From Brevibacterium iodinum ATCC 49514 (GTDB lineage Bacteria > Actinomycetota > Actinomycetes > Actinomycetales > Brevibacteriaceae), in contig NZ_FXYX01000016.1 in assembly GCF_900169265.1 (NCBI RefSeq), positions 1 through 64,000 of the forward strand: a stretch of DNA of 64,000 nucleotides. Reading direction: 5' to 3'. The notes under the pieces were generated by a model, which saw nothing but the letters and a program-made list of their open reading frames with translations, did not search any database and was not told the origin of the DNA. This document shows, one piece after another, positions 35,162 to 42,876 of this stretch; within the stretch, counting starts at the first letter, position 1, and each line of letters starts with the position of its first letter. Position numbers and translations under genes: made by a program.

Positions 35162-36286
35162 ATGAAGCTCAAGTCAGTCACCCTCCACCAAGTCTCGATT
35201 CCTCTCGTCACCCCGTTCGAGACCTCGTTCATGCGGGAGACGGAGAAGGACTGCTACCTCGTCGAGGCTGTCTTCGACACCCCGCAGGGTGAGATCACCG
35301 GGTGGGGAGAGTCCGTGGCGATGATCTCCCCGCTCTACTCCTCCGAGTATGTGGCCGCCGGCATCGATGTCACTCGCCGCTGGTTGGCACCGCTGCTCTT
35401 CGACGTCGAAAATCTCACTGCGGAGACCGTCGGCTGGCACCTGCGTCATGTCATCGGCCACCCGATGGCGAAGTCGGCTCTGGAGATGGCCGTCATCGAG
35501 GCTCAGCTCAAGCTCAACAACCAGTCGTTCAAGGACTACCTCGGCGGAGTCGTCGACTCAGTGCCCTCAGGAGTGTCCGTCGGCATCCAGGATTCCGTCG
35601 AAGAGACCGTCAAGGTCATCGGCGGCTACCTTGAGGAGGGCTACGCGCGGATCAAGCTGAAGATCAAACCCGGCAAGGACATCGCCCCAGTGGCGGCCGT
35701 GCGCAAGGCCTTCGGCGACGATTTCGGCTTCCAAGTCGATGCCAACGCCGCTTACACCCTCGTCGATGCCGCACACCTGCGTCGCCTCGACGACTACGGT
35801 CTCCTGCTCATCGAACAGCCCCTCGGAGAAGCCGACATCCGCCAGCACGCCGAACTCGCCAAGCTCATGGACACCCCGATGTGCCTCGACGAGTCGATCG
35901 TCTCCGCCGAGGCCGCCGCGGACGCGATCATGCTCGGCGCCACCTCGGTGATCAACATCAAGCCCGGACGGGTCGGTGGGTTCATCGAGGCCAAGAAGAT
36001 CCATGATCTCGCCGCTGCCCACGGCGTCGCCGTCTGGCACGGGGGAATGGTCGAAACCGGCCTGGGCCGGGCGGCGAATGCGGCTCTGGCCTCGCTGCCG
36101 GGCTTCACTCTGCCCGGCGATATCTCCGGTTCGAATCGGTTCTTCCACGAGGACATCACCGAGGAGATCGTCATGTACGACGGCAAGGTCGATGTTCCCA
36201 CCGGCGTCGGCTTCGGCGTCTCCATCGACCCGGCCAAGCTCGAACGCTTCTGCACCGAATCAGTGGAGATCCTGCCCGGACAGTGA
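35162..36286 (+). CDS. N-acylamino-acid racemase / o-succinylbenzoate synthase (enolase superfamily)
   Basis: A 374-residue enolase-superfamily enzyme. Catalytic Lys165 and Lys167 (IKLKIKPG), metal ligands Asp193 (DANAAY), Glu218 (IEQPL) and Asp243 (LDES), and the second-side Lys267 (NIKPGRVGG) are all in place. This is the NSAR/OSBS family, in which the same fold dehydrates SHCHC to o-succinylbenzoate for menaquinone or racemises N-acylamino acids; sequence alone cannot choose. No other men genes are near, which leans slightly towards NSAR or a dual role. A GCAGGAG site lies nine bases before the ATG. Confidence 0.85.
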   Translation: MKLKSVTLHQVSIPLVTPFETSFMRETEKDCYLVEAVFDTPQGEITGWGESVAMISPLYSSEYVAAGIDVTRRWLAPLLFDVENLTAETVGWHLRHVIGHPMAKSALEMAVIEAQLKLNNQSFKDYLGGVVDSVPSGVSVGIQDSVEETVKVIGGYLEEGYARIKLKIKPGKDIAPVAAVRKAFGDDFGFQVDANAAYTLVDAAHLRRLDDYGLLLIEQPLGEADIRQHAELAKLMDTPMCLDESIVSAEAAADAIMLGATSVINIKPGRVGGFIEAKKIHDLAAAHGVAVWHGGMVETGLGRAANAALASLPGFTLPGDISGSNRFFHEDITEEIVMYDGKVDVPTGVGFGVSIDPAKLERFCTESVEILPGQ

Positions 36287-36300
36287 GCCGAACCCCCGCC

Positions 36301-36349
36301 GAGGCGGCCCTCCCCTCACCGGTCACCGACCGGCAAGTTGGGCCGCCTC
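36301..36349. terminator. nested inverted repeat between convergent genes, built from the GAGGCGGCCC element
   Basis: GAGGCGGCCC (36301-36310) pairs exactly with GGGCCGCCTC (36340-36349), with an inner CCGGT/ACCGG stem. The distal arm overlaps the stop codon of the CDF gene. Confidence 0.65.
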
Positions 36350-37256
36350 AGTCGTGGGTGTGGGTCTCGTGGGCGGCGTCCTTCGCCCGGTCGAACTGGA
36401 ACGTCGAGTGTTCGATCGCGATCTTGTGGTGCTCCGTCAGGCATTCCTGCAGAGCCTTGAGGATGCGCGGAGCATGCCCGTCATAGAAGCATTCGTCGGC
36501 GAGCACCACATGAGCGGTGAGCACCGGCAGATTCGAGTCGATGCGCGTGATGTGGAGGTCGTGAACTTCCTGCACATGCTCGACTGCCTCGAGATGCTCG
36601 CGAACCTTGTCGAGGTCGAGTTCCTTCGGCGCCGCTTCGAGCAGGATCGATCCGGTCTCGCGCAGGATGGCGAACGCTCTGGGGACGATGAGCGCCGCGA
36701 TGACCAGAGCAGCGACCGCATCGGCGCGCTCCCAACCGAAGAGCCAGATCGCCAGAGCGGCGAAGATCACGGCCACCGAGCCGAGTGCATCGGCAATGAC
36801 CTCGAGGAACGCGGCCTTGAGGTTGAGGGAGTCTTCCTTCGAAGAGCTGAGGATGACGATGGAGACGAGGTTGCCCACGAGGCCGATGGCGCCGAAGAGC
36901 AGCATGCCGGGGCCGGGCACCTCCGGCGGGACGAAGAATCTCCGGATGCCTTCGATGAGGCTGTAGATGCCGAGTCCCAACAGCAGTGTCGCCTGGGCAC
37001 CGGCCGCGAGCACCTCCGCCCGACGGAACCCCCAGGTCTTCTGTCCGCCCGTCGGCTTGCTGACCAAGCTCGCTGCGAAGAGTGCGATGCCGATGCCGAT
37101 GAGATCGACGGCGTTGTGGCCGGTGTCGATGAGCAGCGCGAGACTGCCCGTGACGACCGAGCCGATGAGCTGAAACACGAAGATCGTCGCGACGATGCCG
37201 AAGACGATCCGCAGCTGCCGCCGCGAACCCGAACCATGCGCATGATCGTGAGCCAT
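36348..37256 (-). CDS. cation diffusion facilitator (CzcD/ZitB-like) metal exporter
   Basis: A 302-residue CDF exporter with six membrane helices (about 15-210) and a cytoplasmic domain. Zinc-type binding residues appear as DTGHNAVD in helix 2 and EVIADALGS in helix 5 (the H/D-xxx-D pairs of the transport site). Terminal His clusters (HDHAHGSG at the start, HETHTHD at the end) can bind metal. It should export Zn(II), Cd(II) or Co(II) using the proton gradient. GGAGG lies ahead of the ATG. A palindrome at 37287-37306 just upstream suggests metal-dependent repression. Confidence 0.9.
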   Translation of the reverse strand: MAHDHAHGSGSRRQLRIVFGIVATIFVFQLIGSVVTGSLALLIDTGHNAVDLIGIGIALFAASLVSKPTGGQKTWGFRRAEVLAAGAQATLLLGLGIYSLIEGIRRFFVPPEVPGPGMLLFGAIGLVGNLVSIVILSSSKEDSLNLKAAFLEVIADALGSVAVIFAALAIWLFGWERADAVAALVIAALIVPRAFAILRETGSILLEAAPKELDLDKVREHLEAVEHVQEVHDLHITRIDSNLPVLTAHVVLADECFYDGHAPRILKALQECLTEHHKIAIEHSTFQFDRAKDAAHETHTHD

Positions 37257-37286
37257 AGATACCTCCTCGACTCAACACATTAACAT

Positions 37287-37306
37287 ATGCACATTTATTT
37301 ATGCAT
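37287..37306. promoter_or_regulatory. AT-rich palindromic operator upstream of the CDF exporter
   Basis: ATGCACATTTATTTATGCAT is a near-perfect palindrome (ATGCA.AT...AT.TGCAT, with mismatches only near the centre) in an AT-rich island 31 bases upstream of the CDF start codon. Such palindromes with ATG-like half-sites are typical for ArsR/SmtB metal sensors; which regulator binds is inferred. Confidence 0.65.
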
Positions 37307-37356
37307 CTAGTCGACCTCGACGCAGAATCGGAGCACATCAGACCCCGACTGCGTCT

Positions 37357-37414
37357 CCTGCGGGTGGATCCACCTCGAAATCGTTCGGGAAATCGAGGTG
37401 GATCCACCCGCAGG
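37357..37414. repeat. perfect 22-base inverted repeat; member of the GGGTGGATCCAC family
   Basis: The arms at 37357-37378 and 37393-37414 are exact reverse complements around a 14-base loop, downstream of the flotillin gene and upstream of the CDF operator. It resembles the palindrome at 30928-30985. It can end flotillin transcription, and its sequence kinship marks a dispersed element. Confidence 0.75.
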
Positions 37415-37532
37415 GCACATCACCGCTCGGTCGGTCGGCACCTCGGCGTGCCCGACGAAAGAAGCGGCCGCCGAGGATGTCCTCGGCGGCCGCTGCCTGC
37501 GTGAGCTGGGCGCCCCTCACCTGGGGCGGCGG

Positions 37533-39374
37533 TCAGCCCTGAGCGCCCTTGCCGTCGTCGTCCTGTTCGTCGCCGGACTCATCGCCGTCGGGCGAGGCGT
37601 TGCCTTCGCCCGAGTTCGAAGCCGAGCCCCGACCCGCCTCCGAGCCGGCCCCGGACGCGCCCGCACCGCTCTCGTCGAGGCGGCGCTTCGCCTCATCGAT
37701 ATAGGACTGCACATCGAAGCCGGCGGCCTTCTTCACCTCGTCGCCGATCCGGTCGAGGTCGACGCCGCTGTCATCGAGGAAAGCCTTCGGGTCGAACCCC
37801 GTGCCTGTCGATCGCGGTCTGGCAGACGCATCGTCTGCGACGACTCCGTCGACGACCTCGCCCGAGGCGTGGCCCGTCCCGGACGAACCACCGGAAGCGG
37901 GCCCTCCGGAACCGCCAGTCCCGCCAGAACCACCGGGCCCGCCCGAGCCGCCGTTTCCGCCGGACTCGCCCGAGCCGCCGTTTCCGCCGGACTCGCCCGA
38001 GCCATCGCCCGCCGCGCCGTCAGAACCCGAGCCCTTCGCCTTGGCCACGAGGTCGGTGAGGTCGACACCGGTCGTTCCGCGCACGACTTCGAGGACCTGC
38101 GAGAGGTTGTTCGACACGGAGTTCGCGAGCTTCGACTCACCGTCGGTGGACACGATCGAGAGATCTTTGATGTTCGCATACGGCGCCACCAGTTCCCCGG
38201 CGACCGAAGGCAGCACCTCGAGCACCTTCGACAGCACGGCCGCATCGTTGAACTGCTTGTAGGCCTCGGCCTGCGCGCGCAGCGCCTCGGCTTCGGCTTC
38301 ACCGCGGGCTCGAATCGCATCGGCCTCGGCTTCACCTTCGAGGCGGATCGCCTCGGCGTCCTTCGAGCGACGGTGGAGCTCAGCGGCGGCCTCGGCTCGG
38401 CCCTGCGCCTCGATCTCATAGGCCCGGGCATCGGCCGCGGCCTGCTGCCGGTAGCGTTCGGCGTCGGCCGGGCGGCGCACCTCAGCGTCGAGCTGTTCGG
38501 CGCGCAGCTCCGCGGCCTCCTTCGCAACGATCCGGTCCTTCTCGAGCAGCTTCTGCTTCTCGGCCGCTGCGGCCAGCGGGCCGGCGTTGTCGGCGGTCGC
38601 CTGGCGCTGATCGGCCTCTTCCTTCAGCGCGGCCCGGCGCAGCGCCAACTGCTGCTGCTGTTCGGCGATCGCCTGATCGGTCAGCGCCTGCTGTTTCTGA
38701 GTCTCCTCATTCTGCTGCGCCTGCTCGACAGCCGAAGCACGGCCGGCGTTCGCCTCGGCGATGGCGGCGTTCTTCGCCACCTCTGCGGCCTGCGGACGAC
38801 CCCAGTCGCGCAGATAGCTGCCTTCGTCCTCGACGGCAGAGATCTGGAAGGTGTCGATGATGAGGCCCTGGTTGTTCATCGAGTGCGCGGATTCCTCCTG
38901 CACCTGTGCGGCGAAGGAAGCGCGGTCCTGGATGATCTGCTCGACGGTGAGGGTGCCGACCACGGCGCGCAGGGTGCCGGAGAGGATCTCCTTCGAGTAG
39001 TGGTCGATCTGGTCCTGTTGATCGAGGAAGCGCTGTGCGGCCTTGCGCACGTCATCCTCCGTGCCGCCGACCTTGACCTGGGCGACGCCGCGCAGACGCA
39101 GGGCGATGCCGTTGATGGAGATGCCGTCGATCTTGACGGAGATCTGCCGCGAGGACAGTGAAAGGATGAACGCCTTCTGCACGATCGGATAGACGACCGA
39201 GCGGCCCCCGATGACGATGCGCCCGGTGCCCGAGGCCCCCGAGGCGTTCCTGCCGGTGATGATGAGCGCCTCGGACGGTGAGGCGATCTTGTAGGAGCGC
39301 AGGATCACGAACAGCGCGATCAGGATGATGATCACGAGGACGCCGATTCCTCCGGCGCCTAAGAGCAGGTCCAT
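37533..39374 (-). CDS. flotillin-like SPFH-domain membrane scaffold protein
   Basis: A 613-residue flotillin. One N-terminal helix (about 8-26) anchors it to the membrane, followed by the SPFH domain (about 28-200, with IASPSEALIITGR and VGTLTVEQIIQDR). A long Ala/Glu/Gln/Lys coiled coil (about 205-375) has the EA-rich repeats of flotillins. After about residue 415 a Ser/Gly-rich and acidic tail of about 200 residues is added, containing a repeated GESGGNGGS unit encoded by a tandem DNA repeat. Flotillins organise membrane domains in bacteria. The ATG at 39374 has an AAAGG site. The C-terminal extension is longer than in YuaG-type proteins. Confidence 0.87.
   Translation of the reverse strand: MDLLLGAGGIGVLVIIILIALFVILRSYKIASPSEALIITGRNASGASGTGRIVIGGRSVVYPIVQKAFILSLSSRQISVKIDGISINGIALRLRGVAQVKVGGTEDDVRKAAQRFLDQQDQIDHYSKEILSGTLRAVVGTLTVEQIIQDRASFAAQVQEESAHSMNNQGLIIDTFQISAVEDEGSYLRDWGRPQAAEVAKNAAIAEANAGRASAVEQAQQNEETQKQQALTDQAIAEQQQQLALRRAALKEEADQRQATADNAGPLAAAAEKQKLLEKDRIVAKEAAELRAEQLDAEVRRPADAERYRQQAAADARAYEIEAQGRAEAAAELHRRSKDAEAIRLEGEAEADAIRARGEAEAEALRAQAEAYKQFNDAAVLSKVLEVLPSVAGELVAPYANIKDLSIVSTDGESKLANSVSNNLSQVLEVVRGTTGVDLTDLVAKAKGSGSDGAAGDGSGESGGNGGSGESGGNGGSGGPGGSGGTGGSGGPASGGSSGTGHASGEVVDGVVADDASARPRSTGTGFDPKAFLDDSGVDLDRIGDEVKKAAGFDVQSYIDEAKRRLDESGAGASGAGSEAGRGSASNSGEGNASPDGDESGDEQDDDGKGAQG
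37944..37997. repeat. 27-base tandem repeat inside the flotillin gene
   Basis: Two exact copies of a 27-base unit (37944-37970 and 37971-37997) encode the repeated Gly/Ser/Glu/Asn unit of the tail. Confidence 0.9.
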
Positions 39375-39495
39375 CAGTGGGCCTTTCATCGCAGTGGGAT
39401 GTGCCGACCGACCGATCACCGGCCGGCCCCTTTCATCCTAGGCCAGCCCACGGGCAGGCAACAGGGTGGAAACCCTCGCACTCAAGGGCAGAATC

Positions 39496-39513
39496 TCGCC
39501 GAGGCGGCCCACC
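39496..39513 (+). repeat. 18-base dispersed element TCGCCGAGGCGGCCCACC, copy
   Basis: Exact match to 7602-7619 and 27590-27607, between the flotillin start and the DUF3817 gene's stop. Confidence 0.85.
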
Positions 39514-39570
39514 CGACCGCTGATCGCGCGGTGGAAGCCTTCCCTCACACCACCGGCTCAGTGATCAAGT

Positions 39571-40032
39571 TCACTTGCCCCATTCCCATGGCGGTCCGGC
39601 GATGAGCAGACCCGAGAATAAGAGGACGACGAAGATGATGCCGATGCCGATGGCCGCCCACGGGAAGCGGATGCACCAAGAGGTGAGCTTCTCGAACCAG
39701 GTCTGCGGGGTGCGGCCGTTGCGACCCAGACCCCAGTCGCCTTCGAGTGATCCGGTCTTCTTGACGGAGCGTTCGAAGGGAATCGTGGCGTAGGGAATGA
39801 TCGCCGATCCGAGACCCGTGGCGATGCGACGCTTGCTCCACTGCTGCGAGGTGCCGACGCCGATGACGGCGATGACGAAGCAGATGAAGATGAAGCCGTG
39901 GATGCCTCCGCCGATCCGCACCCCCACCTCGGTGGTGTGGGTGACGTATTTGAGGAACATGCCGATCAGCAGCAGAGTCCAGGTGACGGTCTCGGCGATG
40001 GCGAAGAAGGTGAAGAAGCGTTTGGGAGTCAC
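39571..40032 (-). CDS. DUF3817 integral membrane protein
   Basis: A 153-residue protein with the DUF3817 pattern: a first helix with FFTFFAIAETVTWTLLLIGMF, the KYVTHTTEVGVRIGGGIHGFIFI segment with conserved His residues, then two more helices (about 68-88 and 118-143). A short polar insert at about 90-115 is not typical. The function of DUF3817 is unknown; its His-rich helices resemble those of small membrane proteins sometimes fused to transporters. The start is a GTG at 40032 with a weak ribosome site. Confidence 0.8.
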   Translation of the reverse strand: MTPKRFFTFFAIAETVTWTLLLIGMFLKYVTHTTEVGVRIGGGIHGFIFICFVIAVIGVGTSQQWSKRRIATGLGSAIIPYATIPFERSVKKTGSLEGDWGLGRNGRTPQTWFEKLTSWCIRFPWAAIGIGIIFVVLLFSGLLIAGPPWEWGK

Positions 40033-40188
40033 GGAAGACCATTGTGCCCGGGCAAGGTGAACGCCCCCTGAGGAGCGCCGCCAGGTGAGTCGCTCGATCT
40101 CAGATCTGGGTCAGTGCCGACTCAGCTGCGCCATCCGAGCTGCGCCGCCGGATTCGAACCGCGGCCATCGTCATCTTCGCAGACGAGA

Positions 40189-40242
40189 ACGGCCCGATAC
40201 GCGCCGGTGACCGTTACCAGTCACCGACCCGCATCGGGCCGT
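40189..40242 (-). terminator. strong hairpin after the M28 peptidase gene
   Basis: ACGGCCCGAT...GGTGAC (from 40189) pairs with GTCACC...ATCGGGCCGT (to 40242) around a short loop, 37 bases past the peptidase stop. Confidence 0.7.
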
Positions 40243-40278
40243 CCGTGCCGATCAGGGCACGTTGTCTCGGCTCCCCGC

Positions 40279-42396
40279 TCAGCTGCGGCGGCGTGAACCC
40301 AGAGTCATCGCCAGGCCGAGCACGATGAGCGCTCCGGCCGACAGAATCAGCGGCAGGGCTTCGTTACCGGTGCGCGGCAGATCTCCTCCGCCGCCACCGT
40401 TGCCGCCGTCACCGGCCCCCGGTCCGTCACCTTCGGCGACGACCTCGAAGGATCCGGTCAGCGGATCCCCGCCTTCGCAGTCGACCGTGACGTCGTAGGT
40501 TCCGATGTAGCTGTCGACCATCGACGCATCGAGTCCGCGGACTCCGAATCGAGCGGTGCCGTCGGCGCCGACCTCGGCAGTCTGTTCGAACGTCTCGATC
40601 TTCCCGTTGTTCGGGGTCACCGTCATCGTCGCCGTGGTGTCGGCGACGCAGCCGGTGGCCGCGACCTGGACGCCCTTCTCGCTGACGAAGTCCGGTGCCT
40701 CGATCGTCTTCGGATCGATGCTCAGGGTCCGTTCGTCAGGAGCCTCGGTCGGCGTCTCCGTGGGCGGATCAGTGGGATCCGTGGGCGGAGTCGTCGGATC
40801 GGTCGGAGGATCCGTCGGCGCGTCGGCCAGCTCATAGGCCAGCGTGTGGACGGCGAAGCCGATGGCGGGAGCGAAGATGTCGATGGATTTCTTGCTCACG
40901 TTCTCGATCGTGTCCGTGGACTGGTGGTAGTTCGTGTCGTGCTTCGCACCGACGGTGCCGCCGAACATCTCGGCTTCCTCGGCGGTCTTCGTACCGTCGG
41001 CGCCGGAGAACAGGCCGCTGGCCGGGATGCCGTTGTCGATGAACGCCTGGTAGTCCGAGCGTCCGGAGAAGTCGGTGCCGACGTTGGGCTGGTCGATATC
41101 GGCGAAGTAGTCGGTGAAGACCTTTTCAAGCTCGGCCGAGCCTTCGGGGACGTTGACGCCGTCGGGAATCGGCACATCGGAGCCGTCGGAGTCGAGTGTG
41201 CCGACGATGTAGTTGTCGGAACCGATCATGTCGAAGTTCATGTAGGACTTGATCTTGCCCAGCTCGGCATCGTCGAGGCTCGCGACATACTCCGTCGAGC
41301 CTACGAGTCCGACCTCTTCCGCGCCCCACCAGCCGAAGCGGACGGCATTGTCGACCTCGGTCGGCTGCTCGGCGAGCGCTTCGGCCGAAGCGAGCAGTGC
41401 AGCGGATCCCGAGCCGTTGTCGTTGACTCCAGGGCCTTCTTCGACACCGTCAAGGTGGGCGCCGAACATCTGGACGTTGTCGTGGTCGCCGGCCTTGGTT
41501 TCGGCGATGACATTCCAGGTCTTCTCGGTGACGAACTCGGTCTCGAGTGTGAAGTCGGCAGTCAGGGCCGCAGCCTCGGCTGCCGCGTTGTCTTCGGCGG
41601 CCTCATCGGCCTGGTCGGTTTCTTGGCCGAGGCCCGCCTCGGCGTCAGTCTGGCTGCCGGCTTCTGCGCCGGCCTCGGCACCTGCGGCTTCGACCTTCTC
41701 GAGGAGGTCGGTGCCGACGTTGTAGGTGACCGTCACCGTCGGGGCACTGCCCTCCATCCGCTCATCCAGGGTGGCGTTGAGCTCCTCGTCCGGGTTGTCC
41801 TTGTCGTTGTTGTAGATGATGACTGCTGCGGCACCGGCTTCGGTAGCGGCCTTAGTCTTCTCACCGAAGGCGCATTCGCCGCGGGACACGAGCACAAGCG
41901 CACCTTCGGCGCTGGCGTCGAAGTCACTGGCCTGACAGCCGAGCTGTCCGCCGGCCAGGTCGCTGTTGTCGTCATCGACCGGCAACACCACTGGCAGATC
42001 GGTCAGCGGCTCCGTGGTTCCCTCTGTGTATGAGGCGGTCGCAACCTTGACTGCATCTCCGTCGACCTTGACGTCGACGGTGCCGAAGTCCTGGCTTTCG
42101 ACGTCGAAGGCCTGACGCTTCACGTCGAAGGCACCGGTCGCCTCGAGGCTGGATTCGACATATTCCACGGCTTCTTCGTAGCCGGGCGTGCCCAGCGCGC
42201 GGAATCCTTCGTCCGCGTGCGAGGTGGAGATGTCGGAGATCTTCTGCAGATGCTCCATCACGGCGTCGCCGGTGACGCCCATATCGGTGTGTTCAGTCGG
42301 TCCCGCGGTGCCGGCCGCCAGTGCCGGGCTCACCCCGCCGAGGACCAGTCCGGCCGTGGCGGTGACCGCCAGCCAGCTCTTCGTGCGCAACTTCAT
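40279..42396 (-). CDS. cell-wall-anchored M28-family aminopeptidase with PA domain and LPRTG signal
   Basis: A 705-residue secreted peptidase. Residues 1-28 are a signal peptide (SWLAVTATAGLVLGG...ALA). A PA domain with LGCQASDF and VSRGECAFGEKTKAA spans about 125-245. The M28 zinc domain has FGAHLDGV, PGVNDNGSGSAAL, WGAEEVGLVG, MNFDMIGSD and the terminal NYHQSTDT, giving the full two-zinc set. A Pro/Thr linker and a further beta domain follow, then DLPRTG, a helix and RRRS, a sortase sorting signal. It therefore cleaves peptides outside the cell while attached to the wall. No sortase gene is in the window. An Ala/Glu-rich insert (about 245-305) interrupts the PA-peptidase junction. Confidence 0.93.
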   Translation of the reverse strand: MKLRTKSWLAVTATAGLVLGGVSPALAAGTAGPTEHTDMGVTGDAVMEHLQKISDISTSHADEGFRALGTPGYEEAVEYVESSLEATGAFDVKRQAFDVESQDFGTVDVKVDGDAVKVATASYTEGTTEPLTDLPVVLPVDDDNSDLAGGQLGCQASDFDASAEGALVLVSRGECAFGEKTKAATEAGAAAVIIYNNDKDNPDEELNATLDERMEGSAPTVTVTYNVGTDLLEKVEAAGAEAGAEAGSQTDAEAGLGQETDQADEAAEDNAAAEAAALTADFTLETEFVTEKTWNVIAETKAGDHDNVQMFGAHLDGVEEGPGVNDNGSGSAALLASAEALAEQPTEVDNAVRFGWWGAEEVGLVGSTEYVASLDDAELGKIKSYMNFDMIGSDNYIVGTLDSDGSDVPIPDGVNVPEGSAELEKVFTDYFADIDQPNVGTDFSGRSDYQAFIDNGIPASGLFSGADGTKTAEEAEMFGGTVGAKHDTNYHQSTDTIENVSKKSIDIFAPAIGFAVHTLAYELADAPTDPPTDPTTPPTDPTDPPTETPTEAPDERTLSIDPKTIEAPDFVSEKGVQVAATGCVADTTATMTVTPNNGKIETFEQTAEVGADGTARFGVRGLDASMVDSYIGTYDVTVDCEGGDPLTGSFEVVAEGDGPGAGDGGNGGGGGDLPRTGNEALPLILSAGALIVLGLAMTLGSRRRS

Positions 42397-42876
42397 GGAG
42401 TTCCTTTCGCTCCTTTGACTGTGTCCAGAGGAATCGCACATGACGGCGCACCGGAACCGACCGGCACGGCATGACTCCTCGGTCATACCGGCGCCGGCCC
42501 ATCTACGGCTGCACTTGCGGGGAAGCTCGATTCTGACGCTTCGCCATGATTCGTCGTTGGTAACGAATCACATGCTTCTATAACGAAACGGTGACACAAC
42601 TCACATTGGTCATTAATCTAACGCATCACAACAGGCTTTCATGTTACGAATTGATAACAACCGGTCACTGATTGATTTCGCACGCGCGGACTGTCTGCGG
42701 TTCACATGCGGATTCTCTGCGGCGACTGCGGCCGCACCACTGGGCACTCCCACGACGCCCCGACCTCACCTGCTGCCTGCCCACGCATCGCACCGCGCAA
42801 CTCGGCCCGACCTCTCAGCCCCCTTACCGCCGCCCACCCAGTGCCGGAACCAGACCGCACGACTAGACTTGGACCA
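42397..42876. other. 480-base intergenic region with TAACGAA repeats and an inverted repeat
   Basis: The gap between the divergent M28 peptidase and VIT genes is AT-richer than its surroundings (42540-42680). It contains GATTCGT (42547-42553) paired with ACGAATC (42562-42568) and further TAACGAA-like copies near 42581 and, inverted, near 42646. I see no gene in it. These repeats are candidate regulator sites for the peptidase. Confidence 0.55.
42863..42868 (+). promoter_or_regulatory. -10 box of the VIT gene, leaderless arrangement
   Basis: TAGACT lies eight bases before the GTG at 42877, with no ribosome site between. Confidence 0.55.

Noticed and set aside
37398-39161. Plus-strand frame opposite flotillin
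   Set aside because: Antisense shadow produced by third-position GC bias of the repeat-rich flotillin gene.
40140-40170. T-arm-like sequence (GGTTCGAATCC on the minus strand) suggesting a tRNA
   Set aside because: Only three of five T-stem pairs form, and no acceptor stem or anticodon arm can be built around it.
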